Position numbers and translations under genes: made by a program. From positions 1-17,583 of the forward strand of contig CAYVMN010000093.1 in NCBI GenBank assembly GCA_964452575.1: a stretch of 17,583 bases of DNA, in the 5' to 3' direction. The notes beneath the pieces are model-generated. The model saw only the letters and a list, made by a program, of their open reading frames with translations. It had not been told where the DNA came from and searched no databases. Below, one piece after another: positions 7,166-14,546 of the stretch (position 1 is the stretch's first letter; every line of letters starts with the position of its first letter). Source of the DNA: CAYVMN01 sp964452575 (lineage in GTDB: Bacteria > Desulfobacterota > DSM-4660 > Desulfatiglandales > Desulfatiglandaceae).

Positions 7166-10100
7166 TCACTTTCTTCCCTGGAGAAGGGGCCTTAATTGGG
7201 GGAAATCGTCCTTCATATGTGGAATCCACATGGACCGGGCAAATGTCTTTTCAAACTCGGGTGACACGGTCAGTTCTATATATTCCACCTTTCTCGCGAA
7301 TTCATCGGCCTCTTTTCTCTTGTCCATGTTAAGGAGTGCCATGCGGGCGCCATCACCGGCGGCATTACCAACGGAATAAACATTCTCCGGGGCGCAATCC
7401 GGGAACATCCCCAGCACGGCCGCCGATCGCTTGTCTATATAACTTCCAAAGGCGCCAGCCAAAATGACCTTATCCAGTTTATCCACACCTAGGGTTTTCA
7501 TCAGGATTTTGCTTCCCGCATACATGGCGCCTTTACCCAGCTGTATTGCCCTTATGTCGTCCTGGCAGACTACAATATCCTGGCCGATTGAAGTCTCTTC
7601 GGCCCAGGCGATCACGTATTCCATCTGGCCGTCGGTCTCGCGCAGACGGGGGTGCGACACGTCTTCTCTAAAACGCCCCGTCTTGTCAATGATCCCGGCT
7701 AAGAAGAGTTGAGGTATGGCATCAATTATCCCTGAGCCACAGATGCCCTTGGCCCCTATCCCATCCTTCACCTCGGTATTCCACCTCTCCTCATCAATGA
7801 CCTTGAAGCGGGCATCCTTGGTGTCCGGATCTATCTCTACCTTTTCAATCGCCCCTGGGGCGGCGCGCATGCCGAATTTCAGCTCAGCACCCTCAAAGGC
7901 AGGCCCGGTGGCACAAGAGGCAGAGATAAGCCTCTCACGATTACCCAGGATCAGTTCCCCGTTCGTACCAATATCGATTATAAGCTCAATACTGTCCTGC
8001 TTGTATGGGGCCTCGGCAATGAGCACTCCCACATTATCTGCCCCTACAAAACCGGCCTCGATGGGAAGCACATGGACATAGGCCCCCGGAGATATTCTTA
8101 TTCCCAAGCCGCTGGCCTCGGCGGTCTCAGAGACCTCTTTTTGCGCAAAGACTCCACAGTGAAGACAGCGCTGTGATTCCCGGAGGGCGGCTGGTTTGTC
8201 GAAGCCCAACTCTACCTCAGCAAACCCTACTCGTTCCTCCGGAGCGAGCACGGGCACCACCTCTCTTGCCTCCTTCCCCACTCCCTCCTTCGGCACCTCC
8301 TCGATTCGCCTGAGAGGGGCCGGTCTTGACTGTTTCAGGTCCATTCCAGCCAGATAGAGCTCAATGGATATGGCCGCCTCCTTTCCCGCTGCAACGGCCC
8401 TGATCACATCAGCCGGGCCGGAAACCACGTCGCCACCGGCAAACACACCCTTTATGTTCGTCTCCAGGGTGGTTTCGGCTGCCTTGATGGTTCCAGACAG
8501 GGTCCTGTCCAGTTCAGTAAAGTCTTGCTCATGGGGTCTCTGCCCAGCGGCAACGATTACCGTATCGGCCGGTATGGTTGGTCCTTGATCTTCGCCGAAT
8601 TGAGGGGCAAATCTCCCCTCTGAATCGATCACAGAGACACAACTTACGGTTTCAAGTCCGACGATCTTGCCATCCTCGGTCAAGATCCTGGTTACTCCGA
8701 AAGAAGGATGGACAATAACCCCTTCTTCCCTGGCCTGTTCAATCTCCAGATCCTGGGCCGGCATTCTGTCCTTTGAAGTAAGATCAATGGATTCCAGGCA
8801 GACGAGGTTGACTTCTTTGGCGCCGAGTCGCAGGGATACCTTGGCAGCATCCATGGCCACACTGCCTCCGCCGATAACCGCCACCTTGTTGCCCAAATAC
8901 ACCTTCTTCCCTGAGTTGACCTCTTTCAGGAAGTCGATGGCATAGATTACTCCCTCTGCGTCTTCACCGGAGATATCCAGCTTCTGACTGACCCATGCAC
9001 CCGTGCCCACAAAGATGGCTTTATATCCCTGATCGAAGAGATCTTTTAGGCCTTTCACACGGATATTGGTCTGGATCTCTACACCCAGCTCTTCAATATA
9101 TCTGATCTCATCATCCAGTATTCGCCTGGGCAATCTGTAATCAGGTATGCCGTAGCGCATCATGCCTCCGCACTGAGGCGCGGCCTCAAAGACCGTAACA
9201 GGATATCCGTCCTTGATCAGTTCAAAGGCGCAGGCCAGCCCTGAAGGACCGGAACCGATGACAGCTATTCTGTCCTCTTTGGTCTTTTCGATGGGGGTTG
9301 CCTTGGCCCTACCCTCTGCCAGTTCGTAATCGGCAATAAAACGGTGTAACCAACGAATGGAAATGGATTCGTCAACATTTCCCCTTTCACATTCCCTCTC
9401 GCAGGGATGGCTACATACGCGGCCGAGGACCCCGGCAAAGGGAATCGCCATCCTCACCAGCTCTAATGCCTCCTTGAACTTGCCCTGGGCGATGAGATAC
9501 AAGAAGTCCTGCCCGTTGACCCCGGCAGGGCATACGACCTGGCAGGGCGGATAGCTTCCCGTGCCCCTGGTTTCCGTCTCCGGCCCTATCTTGAGGCCCC
9601 AGTCGCGGGCCTTGATATCTATTGAGTGGTGGATTGCCGGCGGGAAGGGAGACCGGCCGATATATCTTGGATCGATATTGAGGAAGATATGGTGCATGCA
9701 CGTATTGCCGACGATAGACATGTCAACGATATCCTGACGCTTGATACCTGCCGCGGCCGCGACCTCTTCTGCGATCCCATTGAGGCCGTCAAGGATTGCA
9801 TTGTGCAGGATCTCAAGGCCTTTAGGGTTGGTCATGGTGAAGCTTATGCGCGACATGACATCTTCACCATATACCACCTGTGGATTCATCATAGAGGCGG
9901 TGGTTACCACCTTGCCGTCTGTCAGATCGCATAGATATCCGGCCACGGTGGAGGTCCCCACATCAACCGCAAGGCCGTAGGCCTTTTCCACGGGCCCTGG
10001 TTCCACCTTGATGACCTCTTTACAGTTCCAGACCGACGCCGTGACCTTCCAATCACCTTCACGCACAGCATCTTGCAATTCCAGGACCACCTGATAGTCA

Positions 10101-10615
10101 ATTGTCAGATCGCTCAGCTCGAACCTTCTATTGAGTTCATTACTAAGACGTTCCCAGTCGCCAAGGGTATCATCAAGGTTGGCCTTTCTCATCTCTACAT
10201 AGTACTTTCTTACCGCCGGTTTCAATTCTATGGGTCTGGATGTGGCCTCTTTCCGAACGACCTGCTTTCCCATGCGACTTTCCTCCGGGACAAAGATCAC
10301 AACATCACCCATGATCCTTGTTTGGCAGGCCAGTCTGTAACCTTGTTTCTCCTGCTGGAGATTGAAGAACTTCCTTTCTGTCGGTCCCATGGAGGAAAGA
10401 TTATCCCTCGAAGACCTAATACCATATTTTTCGAAATCTCCCTCCTCGATCCTGACCTTGCACGTACCACAGATAGCCTTTTCTCCGCATACGCCTTCTA
10501 TGTCCACCCCGAGGGCTATGGATGCCTCCTTGAGACTTCTATCTCTTTCCACGTAGCCTCGGGACCCGGATGGCTGAAATATAACCAAGTATTTCTCGGC
10601 TTCAGTGCCTGGCAT
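7166..10615 (-). CDS. RACo-type corrinoid activator with a GltD-like NAD(P)H oxidoreductase inserted in its ATPase domain
   Basis: RACo-type proteins use ATP to reduce inactive Co(II) corrinoid proteins to Co(I). Residues 1-110 form a [2Fe-2S] ferredoxin domain with C43, C49, C52 and C97. The ASKHA ATPase begins around 212 (AVDVGTSTVAGYL, phosphate loop 1) and runs to about 345. It resumes near 835 (GLGIRISPGAYVHVLPIEAG), with phosphate loop 2 at 879-891 (IIDIGTNGELILG) and ILAGAFGSYID at 1051-1061. Between lies a GltD/NfnB-like unit: cysteines 358, 362, 401, 405 and 409 of a Fer4_20-type domain, FAD loop GSGPSGLACAFE (454-465), pyridine-nucleotide loop VIGGGSVAMDAA (580-591), FAD motif FAGGDVVSGPADV (725-737) and a C817-x2-C820 pair. 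Removing about 490 inserted residues leaves roughly 660, close to an ordinary RACo. GAGGAG lies 7 bases before the ATG. It is the last gene of the methyltransferase operon. Confidence 0.9.
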   Translation of the reverse strand: MPGTEAEKYLVIFQPSGSRGYVERDRSLKEASIALGVDIEGVCGEKAICGTCKVRIEEGDFEKYGIRSSRDNLSSMGPTERKFFNLQQEKQGYRLACQTRIMGDVVIFVPEESRMGKQVVRKEATSRPIELKPAVRKYYVEMRKANLDDTLGDWERLSNELNRRFELSDLTIDYQVVLELQDAVREGDWKVTASVWNCKEVIKVEPGPVEKAYGLAVDVGTSTVAGYLCDLTDGKVVTTASMMNPQVVYGEDVMSRISFTMTNPKGLEILHNAILDGLNGIAEEVAAAAGIKRQDIVDMSIVGNTCMHHIFLNIDPRYIGRSPFPPAIHHSIDIKARDWGLKIGPETETRGTGSYPPCQVVCPAGVNGQDFLYLIAQGKFKEALELVRMAIPFAGVLGRVCSHPCERECERGNVDESISIRWLHRFIADYELAEGRAKATPIEKTKEDRIAVIGSGPSGLACAFELIKDGYPVTVFEAAPQCGGMMRYGIPDYRLPRRILDDEIRYIEELGVEIQTNIRVKGLKDLFDQGYKAIFVGTGAWVSQKLDISGEDAEGVIYAIDFLKEVNSGKKVYLGNKVAVIGGGSVAMDAAKVSLRLGAKEVNLVCLESIDLTSKDRMPAQDLEIEQAREEGVIVHPSFGVTRILTEDGKIVGLETVSCVSVIDSEGRFAPQFGEDQGPTIPADTVIVAAGQRPHEQDFTELDRTLSGTIKAAETTLETNIKGVFAGGDVVSGPADVIRAVAAGKEAAISIELYLAGMDLKQSRPAPLRRIEEVPKEGVGKEAREVVPVLAPEERVGFAEVELGFDKPAALRESQRCLHCGVFAQKEVSETAEASGLGIRISPGAYVHVLPIEAGFVGADNVGVLIAEAPYKQDSIELIIDIGTNGELILGNRERLISASCATGPAFEGAELKFGMRAAPGAIEKVEIDPDTKDARFKVIDEERWNTEVKDGIGAKGICGSGIIDAIPQLFLAGIIDKTGRFREDVSHPRLRETDGQMEYVIAWAEETSIGQDIVVCQDDIRAIQLGKGAMYAGSKILMKTLGVDKLDKVILAGAFGSYIDKRSAAVLGMFPDCAPENVYSVGNAAGDGARMALLNMDKRKEADEFARKVEYIELTVSPEFEKTFARSMWIPHMKDDFPQLRPLLQGRK

Positions 10616-10676
10616 AGATCGCTCCTCTGATTGTACCCGAAGATTCCTTTCCCAGTCCCCCCTTTTCCAGTTACCT

Positions 10677-11357
10677 TTACTTTTTCATCTCTTCCTGTCT
10701 CAGCATCTTGAGAAGGTTCATTGCCTCATCAACCGCTGTCCCTGCACTGGAGGCAAAGCCGTGTGCGCCGTACTTCTCCACAAGCTCCTGGTTTATTGGA
10801 GCGCCGCCCAACATGATGCGGACTTTGGGATTTTTCTCTTTCAATTTCTTTATGATCTCAGGCATAACCACCATGCTGGTAGTCATCAAGGCAGAGAGCC
10901 CCACGATATCAGAATCAGTCCTCAACTGTTCCTCCACAAATGTTTCAAGGGGCACATCCTTCCCGAGGTCATAAACGGTCCATCCGGCGACTTCAAACAT
11001 CATCTTAACCAGGTTCTTGCCGATGTCGTGGACGTCACCTTCAACCACACCGAGGACTATCGATCCCTTGGCCTCAGATACCCTCCCCGAGGCCTTGACG
11101 GCCGGTTTCAGAATTTCCAGTCCTTTATAGAGTGCATCAGAGCAAAGCAAGAGTTCCGGAACAAAGTACTTTCTCTTGTTATAGAGGTCTCCCACCTCTA
11201 TCATGGCCTCAGCCAGACCTTGCATGGTTGCAACAAATGGATCTACACCCTCATCCAGGGCTGTCTTGGCCCACTCTGCAACCCCATCCTCGTCGTAGGC
11301 TATCAATGCCTCACGCATCCTTTTCAATATTTCCTGAGTTCTTTCATCCGAAGCCAT
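10677..11357 (-). CDS. MtaC-like corrinoid (cobalamin-binding) protein
   Basis: A 226-residue methyl-carrying corrinoid protein of the MtaC/MtbC/MtvC group. Residues 1-90 form the helical cap (B12-binding_2 type; YNKRKYFVPELLLCSDALYKGL). Residues 97-217 form the Rossmann B12-binding domain with the base-off motif D108-V-H110-D-I-G113, SALMTTSM at 155-162, and GGAP at 184-187. His110 should ligate cobalt from below. It accepts a methyl group from a donor substrate through one methyltransferase and passes it on through another. I chose the ATG at 11357, as AGGAGG lies 6 bases ahead; the frame also permits a GTG one codon earlier. It is flanked by its likely methyltransferase and by its reductive activator. 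Confidence 0.92.
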   Translation of the reverse strand: MASDERTQEILKRMREALIAYDEDGVAEWAKTALDEGVDPFVATMQGLAEAMIEVGDLYNKRKYFVPELLLCSDALYKGLEILKPAVKASGRVSEAKGSIVLGVVEGDVHDIGKNLVKMMFEVAGWTVYDLGKDVPLETFVEEQLRTDSDIVGLSALMTTSMVVMPEIIKKLKEKNPKVRIMLGGAPINQELVEKYGAHGFASSAGTAVDEAMNLLKMLRQEEMKK

Positions 11358-11360
11358 CAC

Positions 11361-11477
11361 AAACCTCCTTTACCCTTTTTGTGCAAGATTGGCGGTTACT
11401 CCTCAAGAGTATGTTCCGGCAGGCCTTCTATGTTGCCTTAACAGCGTCGCTTTCCTGTTTTGACATTTGACTACGAC
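11361..11477. other. Operon-internal spacer
   Basis: This 117-base gap lies between the methyltransferase and corrinoid-protein genes. It contains no evident promoter or terminator hairpin, so cotranscription is likely. Confidence 0.4.
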
Positions 11478-12551
11478 TTACCTCGTCTCTGAACGGTCCA
11501 TGGGGGGGTAATTGTATCTACCCAGTTCATTGGCCAGTTCCATGAACCAGTCTATCTTTTCCGGAGGGGCGACGCCCGGTACCTCGCAACCTGAGGCCAG
11601 GATGTACCCGCTGTCATCAGGGGCGACGTCGAGACATTTTTTTATGGCCTGCTTCATCGCTTCCCTGCTGTCTGACAAGAAAAGGAAGGTATCCACGTTG
11701 CCTATGAGAACGGCCTTGCCCCTGGTTGCCTCAACGGCCTTTGCCAGGTCCGTAGGGGCATCAATGCTTATGTTGTTCGCCCCGGTATTGACCAGGTCTT
11801 CGAGGATGGGGTCGGCATATCCGCATACATGAAGGCCAACGCCGGCCTTCTTTTCCGTGAAATGATCCACGATCTGTTTATGGTAAGGAAATATAAATCT
11901 GCGATACATCTCCGGGGAGATAAGGCTGCATGATGCCGGAGCCTCGGAATAGTTGGGCGCCGCCTTAATGGAGAGGAGGGCCTCTCCGAACCTGATAGAC
12001 ATCTGTGTGGTGAAATGCATGAGCTCATGGACATAATCCGGGTCCTTCAGGGCATCCCTTATGAGTTCATTGGCCCCCCTGAGACCTATGGCGATGGTCC
12101 ACGGGCCGGCGATGATTGGTGATACAGGGGCATCTGTAATTATCTTCTTGGTCTCGCTGATGGCCTCCAGATAATCGGGCATACGTCCGTCCCTGGTGGG
12201 ATCCGCAAGCTTGAGACCCCCCAATCTCCCTTTGTCTTCAAGTGCCGCTCTTACAGATATGCACAGGCCGTTTTCAGGGAACTTGAGCTCATTACCCAGG
12301 GCCTCCACCTCTGTCAGCAGGTCCCACTGCATGAGTAATATGTCGGGTCTATAACGTTCATAAGCGGCAACCTGTGCCTTACCAAAGAGCCTGGGGTCCT
12401 GTAAAATCTGCCTGATAGTAGCCCCTATGAGCTGGGCGTTACACTGACCGGTGAAGGGGTAAGCGGGAATCCGATCAATCCGTATATGCTGATCCGTGAA
12501 GGTGTTCTTAAAGGCCGCAGAAACCCTTTGTCTTCCTGTATATGCCTCCAT
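11478..12551 (-). CDS. UROD/MtaA-family corrinoid methyltransferase
   Basis: A 357-residue TIM-barrel protein of the uroporphyrinogen decarboxylase superfamily, in the MtaA/MtbA-like methyltransferase branch. The zinc motif of the methyltransferases is present: H241-x-C243 (VGLHVCGYADPI) and C322 (LASGCEVPG). Zinc would activate a thiol or another acceptor/donor during methyl transfer with the corrinoid protein. True heme-pathway decarboxylases lack this HxC...C arrangement. I chose the ATG at 12551 because AAGGAGG stands 7 bases before it; the ATG at 12584 directly abuts its own AGGGAG. It is first in the operon, followed by the corrinoid protein and the activator. Whether it takes methyl from the growth substrate or passes it to a thiol or other acceptor cannot be told. 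No MtaB, MttB or MtrH homologue lies in the window. Confidence 0.88.
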   Translation of the reverse strand: MEAYTGRQRVSAAFKNTFTDQHIRIDRIPAYPFTGQCNAQLIGATIRQILQDPRLFGKAQVAAYERYRPDILLMQWDLLTEVEALGNELKFPENGLCISVRAALEDKGRLGGLKLADPTRDGRMPDYLEAISETKKIITDAPVSPIIAGPWTIAIGLRGANELIRDALKDPDYVHELMHFTTQMSIRFGEALLSIKAAPNYSEAPASCSLISPEMYRRFIFPYHKQIVDHFTEKKAGVGLHVCGYADPILEDLVNTGANNISIDAPTDLAKAVEATRGKAVLIGNVDTFLFLSDSREAMKQAIKKCLDVAPDDSGYILASGCEVPGVAPPEKIDWFMELANELGRYNYPPMDRSETR

Positions 12552-12608
12552 TTCCAAGCCTCCTTGCCCGTTGCTGATTTTCATCTCCCTTTTTGTGAGA
12601 TGCGACGG

Positions 12609-12637
12609 AGCATAGGAAAATCTATCTTGTGAGTCAA
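12609..12637 (-). promoter_or_regulatory. Sigma-70 type promoter of the methyl-transfer operon
   Basis: On the minus strand, TTGACT (12637-12632), 17 bases, TATGCT (12614-12609). This places a transcription start near 12602, about 50 bases before the methyltransferase ATG. The minus-35 box and first part of the spacer (12637-12619) are almost the same as in the lipoprotein promoter at 13784-13766. Confidence 0.65.
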
Positions 12638-12796
12638 GGCAAATGGGAAGGCATCTCTAACGGTAGTCTTGAGCGGTACAAAAACCAGGGAGCCGGCCGG
12701 AAGGGGGTTACAAAGGACCGAATGGTGCGAGGAAATAGGTGATGGGAGAATACATATGAGGTATTTAGGCTGGACTGAGGCAGCATTTAGAAACTA

Positions 12797-13654
12797 TCAT
12801 TCGCCAAAATAATCCCATAATGAAGGCCTTTCCCTAATTTCGTGTTTAACGATCTTATGATGTAGACAGTAGTAAGTTAGTAGGTCCTCCAGTTTACTCA
12901 TAAAGGCATCACTTTTTATTTCTATCCACGAATCATTGCAAAAGGTTTCAATACTCTTGCCCTCATGATCAAGTACCTCTCTTGTTGAGACGTTGTATGT
13001 ATTGTTAGTAAGATCAAATAAGACAGTCTCACGGGCTAATAGGGGAATAGTCTTCAAATTATGCGAGTCCATATATTGTATTGCATTTGGTAGCGACAGG
13101 ACGTTTAGTATTATTGCCTTCATATCTTTTTTCTGAGACCTGCACTGTATATTAGTCTTATCTAAATAAAACCACCCCTTTTCCTTATTGTAATCAATAT
13201 AAATCAGTTGATGATCCGAGTCTAATTTATCAAGCGTTTTGGTTAGAATATTATAAATGGATTTAACCTTTTCATAATCTGCCTTTTGTACTATAGCCGC
13301 CACATTGTATTTCTTGTCATATATGATAGCCAGTTCCCTATTATAATCACAGGGTACAGAAAGTTCATAAGGTACTGCCACGAGTTCCCAGAAAAAGACA
13401 AATGCTATATCAAGTAAAAAGTTATAATATTCAAATTTGTCTTCTCTGGGTACACATACAGAGTATAGGTCAATTAATCCCTCCTCCCTCGTGACAGGCT
13501 CCCCGAGCAGGGCCAATATTTCAGACCTAGGTGTGCCGATACTTAGTTTTGAATTGATTTCACTCCTTTTCTGGTTTCTTTGATGAACTATATAGGTCGA
13601 ACATCCCTGTAATAGGAGAATAGCGATTAAAATGAGCGATAGGAGTTTCTTCAT
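12797..13654 (-). CDS. AT-rich hypothetical lipoprotein with a BamE-like segment
   Basis: A 285-residue protein with a lipoprotein signal peptide: MKKLLSLILIAILLLQ followed by the lipobox Cys18 (LLQGCS). Residues 36-58 (KLSIGTPRSEILALLGEPVTREE) resemble the SmpA/BamE-type motif found in many small outer-membrane lipoproteins. A hydrophobic stretch (about 80-95, LLDIAFVFFWELVAVPYEL) follows, and then no recognised domain. GGTGGAG before the ATG is a good ribosome binding site. Base composition is strikingly lower in GC than its neighbours: 17 of 60 bases in 13141-13200 and 20 of 60 in 13261-13320. This suggests recent acquisition. The lipoprotein call is good; the role is unknown. Confidence 0.7.
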   Translation of the reverse strand: MKKLLSLILIAILLLQGCSTYIVHQRNQKRSEINSKLSIGTPRSEILALLGEPVTREEGLIDLYSVCVPREDKFEYYNFLLDIAFVFFWELVAVPYELSVPCDYNRELAIIYDKKYNVAAIVQKADYEKVKSIYNILTKTLDKLDSDHQLIYIDYNKEKGWFYLDKTNIQCRSQKKDMKAIILNVLSLPNAIQYMDSHNLKTIPLLARETVLFDLTNNTYNVSTREVLDHEGKSIETFCNDSWIEIKSDAFMSKLEDLLTYYCLHHKIVKHEIRERPSLWDYFGE

Positions 13655-13755
13655 CTTATGCTCTCCACCAGCCTTGTGTTTTGGAGAAAGGACATCCCCT
13701 TTTGGGTCCAGGGTTAAGAGATGGTGTCAAATAAATCAACGGCCCATTTTCTCTA

Positions 13756-13784
13756 ATTCTAAGTGAATCGACCTTGTGAGTCAA
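13756..13784 (-). promoter_or_regulatory. Sigma-70 type promoter of the lipoprotein gene
   Basis: TTGACT (13784-13779), 17 bases, TAGAAT (13761-13756), about 100 bases before the lipoprotein ATG. Both boxes match the consensus at five of six positions. The minus-35 and upstream spacer share 17 of 19 bases with the methyl-transfer operon promoter. Confidence 0.65.
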
Positions 13785-13804
13785 CCCCGATATTGCAAGG
13801 GGTT
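13783..13804. repeat. Inverted repeat AACCCC-GGGGTT
   Basis: Six-base arms around a ten-base spacer, followed by TT on the plus strand. It lies between the YbaK-like gene end and the lipoprotein promoter, touching the minus-35 box. It could be a weak terminator of the deacylase transcript or a regulatory stem. Confidence 0.3.
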
Positions 13805-13859
13805 TTCGACAGGTGTCAACGCCGGGAGCGCTATACTGATAGATCACCCTATGGCGTAT

Positions 13860-14192
13860 TCATCTGCCAATAGCTCCTGTCTTGGCCCCGGTGATTCTAA
13901 GGAGGTCAATGGGAGATAGCTCAATTTGCAGCCCGCGCTTACCAGCGCTCACATATATGGAATGATACTTCATGGCAGAGTCGTCCAGAACCATAGGCAG
14001 TTGCTTCCGCCCTCCCAGAGGGCTGATGCCGCCAATGACATATCCAGTGGCCCGTTCCGCATCTTTTCCATGTGCCATACTCACCCTTTTTACGCCATAA
14101 AATGACGCAAGGGCCTTCAAGTCTAATCGCCTTGATACCGGAACAATCGCCACTGCCAGCAGGTCCTTCTTGTCGTCCAGCGGAGATGACAC
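13860..14192 (-). pseudogene. N-terminally truncated YbaK/EbsC-type aminoacyl-tRNA deacylase
   Basis: YbaK proteins (about 155 residues) hydrolyse mischarged Cys-tRNA(Pro) in trans. The 110 residues here cover only the C-terminal two thirds. They include the conserved LLAVAIVPVSRRLDLKALA, ERATGYVIGGISPLG, a V/IDDSA..Y..IYVS segment and KRGLQIELSPIDLL. The N-terminal part, including the catalytic lysine region (KTLV in relatives), is missing. The frame stays open upstream to a TAA near 14385, but the translation there (LAPIHDKPAFIGG...) is not YbaK, and the other two frames show nothing of it either. The only start is a GTG at 14192, with a GGTGGA before it. I read this as a truncated, probably inactive gene. 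A shortened functional product cannot be excluded. Confidence 0.65.
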
Positions 14193-14378
14193 TGCCGATC
14201 CACCAATAAAAGCGGGTTTATCATGGATTGGAGCAAGGCAACCGCTTGCGTCAAGAAACCGAGGTCTAGCCCGGGAAAGGGCTGTTCCTCGAATTCTTTG
14301 CAGTACAGATGTCAGCCATAGAAGGCCGGCAAAACCGCGATGCTGGGATAAAGGTTTAGGACTGGTGAAGATTCCTTA

Positions 14379-14407
14379 TTGAAAAAGTAGTGATATCCTA
14401 GTATCAG
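14379..14407 (+). promoter_or_regulatory. Weak promoter candidate ahead of the glycosylase
   Basis: TTGAAA (14379-14384), 17 bases, TATCAG (14402-14407). The minus-10 box matches only four of six positions, but the spacing is ideal and no better candidate precedes the glycosylase gene. Confidence 0.35.
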
Positions 14408-14447
14408 TACCCTACTATTGGCTCAAAGACCCACGGGCTGAGAAGAT

Positions 14448-14546
14448 ATGGGGGACAATAGCGGGGGCCTTTCATTCATAGACGGCAGCCAGGTGGAGAT
14501 AGGGGCAACAGGCAATCTTTTTGGGTTGAAGGCAAAGGGATTATGA
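14448..14546 (+). CDS. Possible 32-residue leader peptide overlapping the glycosylase start
   Basis: A short frame (MGDNSGGLSFIDGSQ...) whose TGA overlaps the glycosylase ATG in an ATGA arrangement, as in translationally coupled pairs. The ribosome binding site is weak (GAG about 7 bases ahead) and no family is recognised. It may be chance. Confidence 0.25.
   Translation: MGDNSGGLSFIDGSQVEIGATGNLFGLKAKGL

Noticed and set aside
7160..7200. Possible bidirectional terminator between the two convergent stops
   Set aside because: Only one base separates the stop codons, and no strong stem with a T tract could be found nearby.
7464..9554. Several plus-strand frames of 65-121 codons within the activator region
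   Set aside because: All are shadows of the long minus-strand gene, whose motifs run continuously through the region.
10073..10630. A 185-codon plus-strand open frame opposite the N-terminus of the activator gene
   Set aside because: Antisense to the ferredoxin and ATPase start of a well supported gene; composition is typical of a shadow frame.
10605..11441. A 278-codon plus-strand open frame opposite the corrinoid-protein gene
   Set aside because: It is the antisense shadow of a gene with clear B12-binding motifs, and its translation shows no known domain.
12552..12796. Cobalamin riboswitch ahead of the corrinoid operon
   Set aside because: No recognisable B12-box sequence is present in the leader, and the predicted leader is only about 50 bases long.
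13656..13847. A 63-codon minus-strand frame upstream of the lipoprotein gene
   Set aside because: It overlaps the lipoprotein promoter region, has no recognised domain and an unnatural-looking composition.
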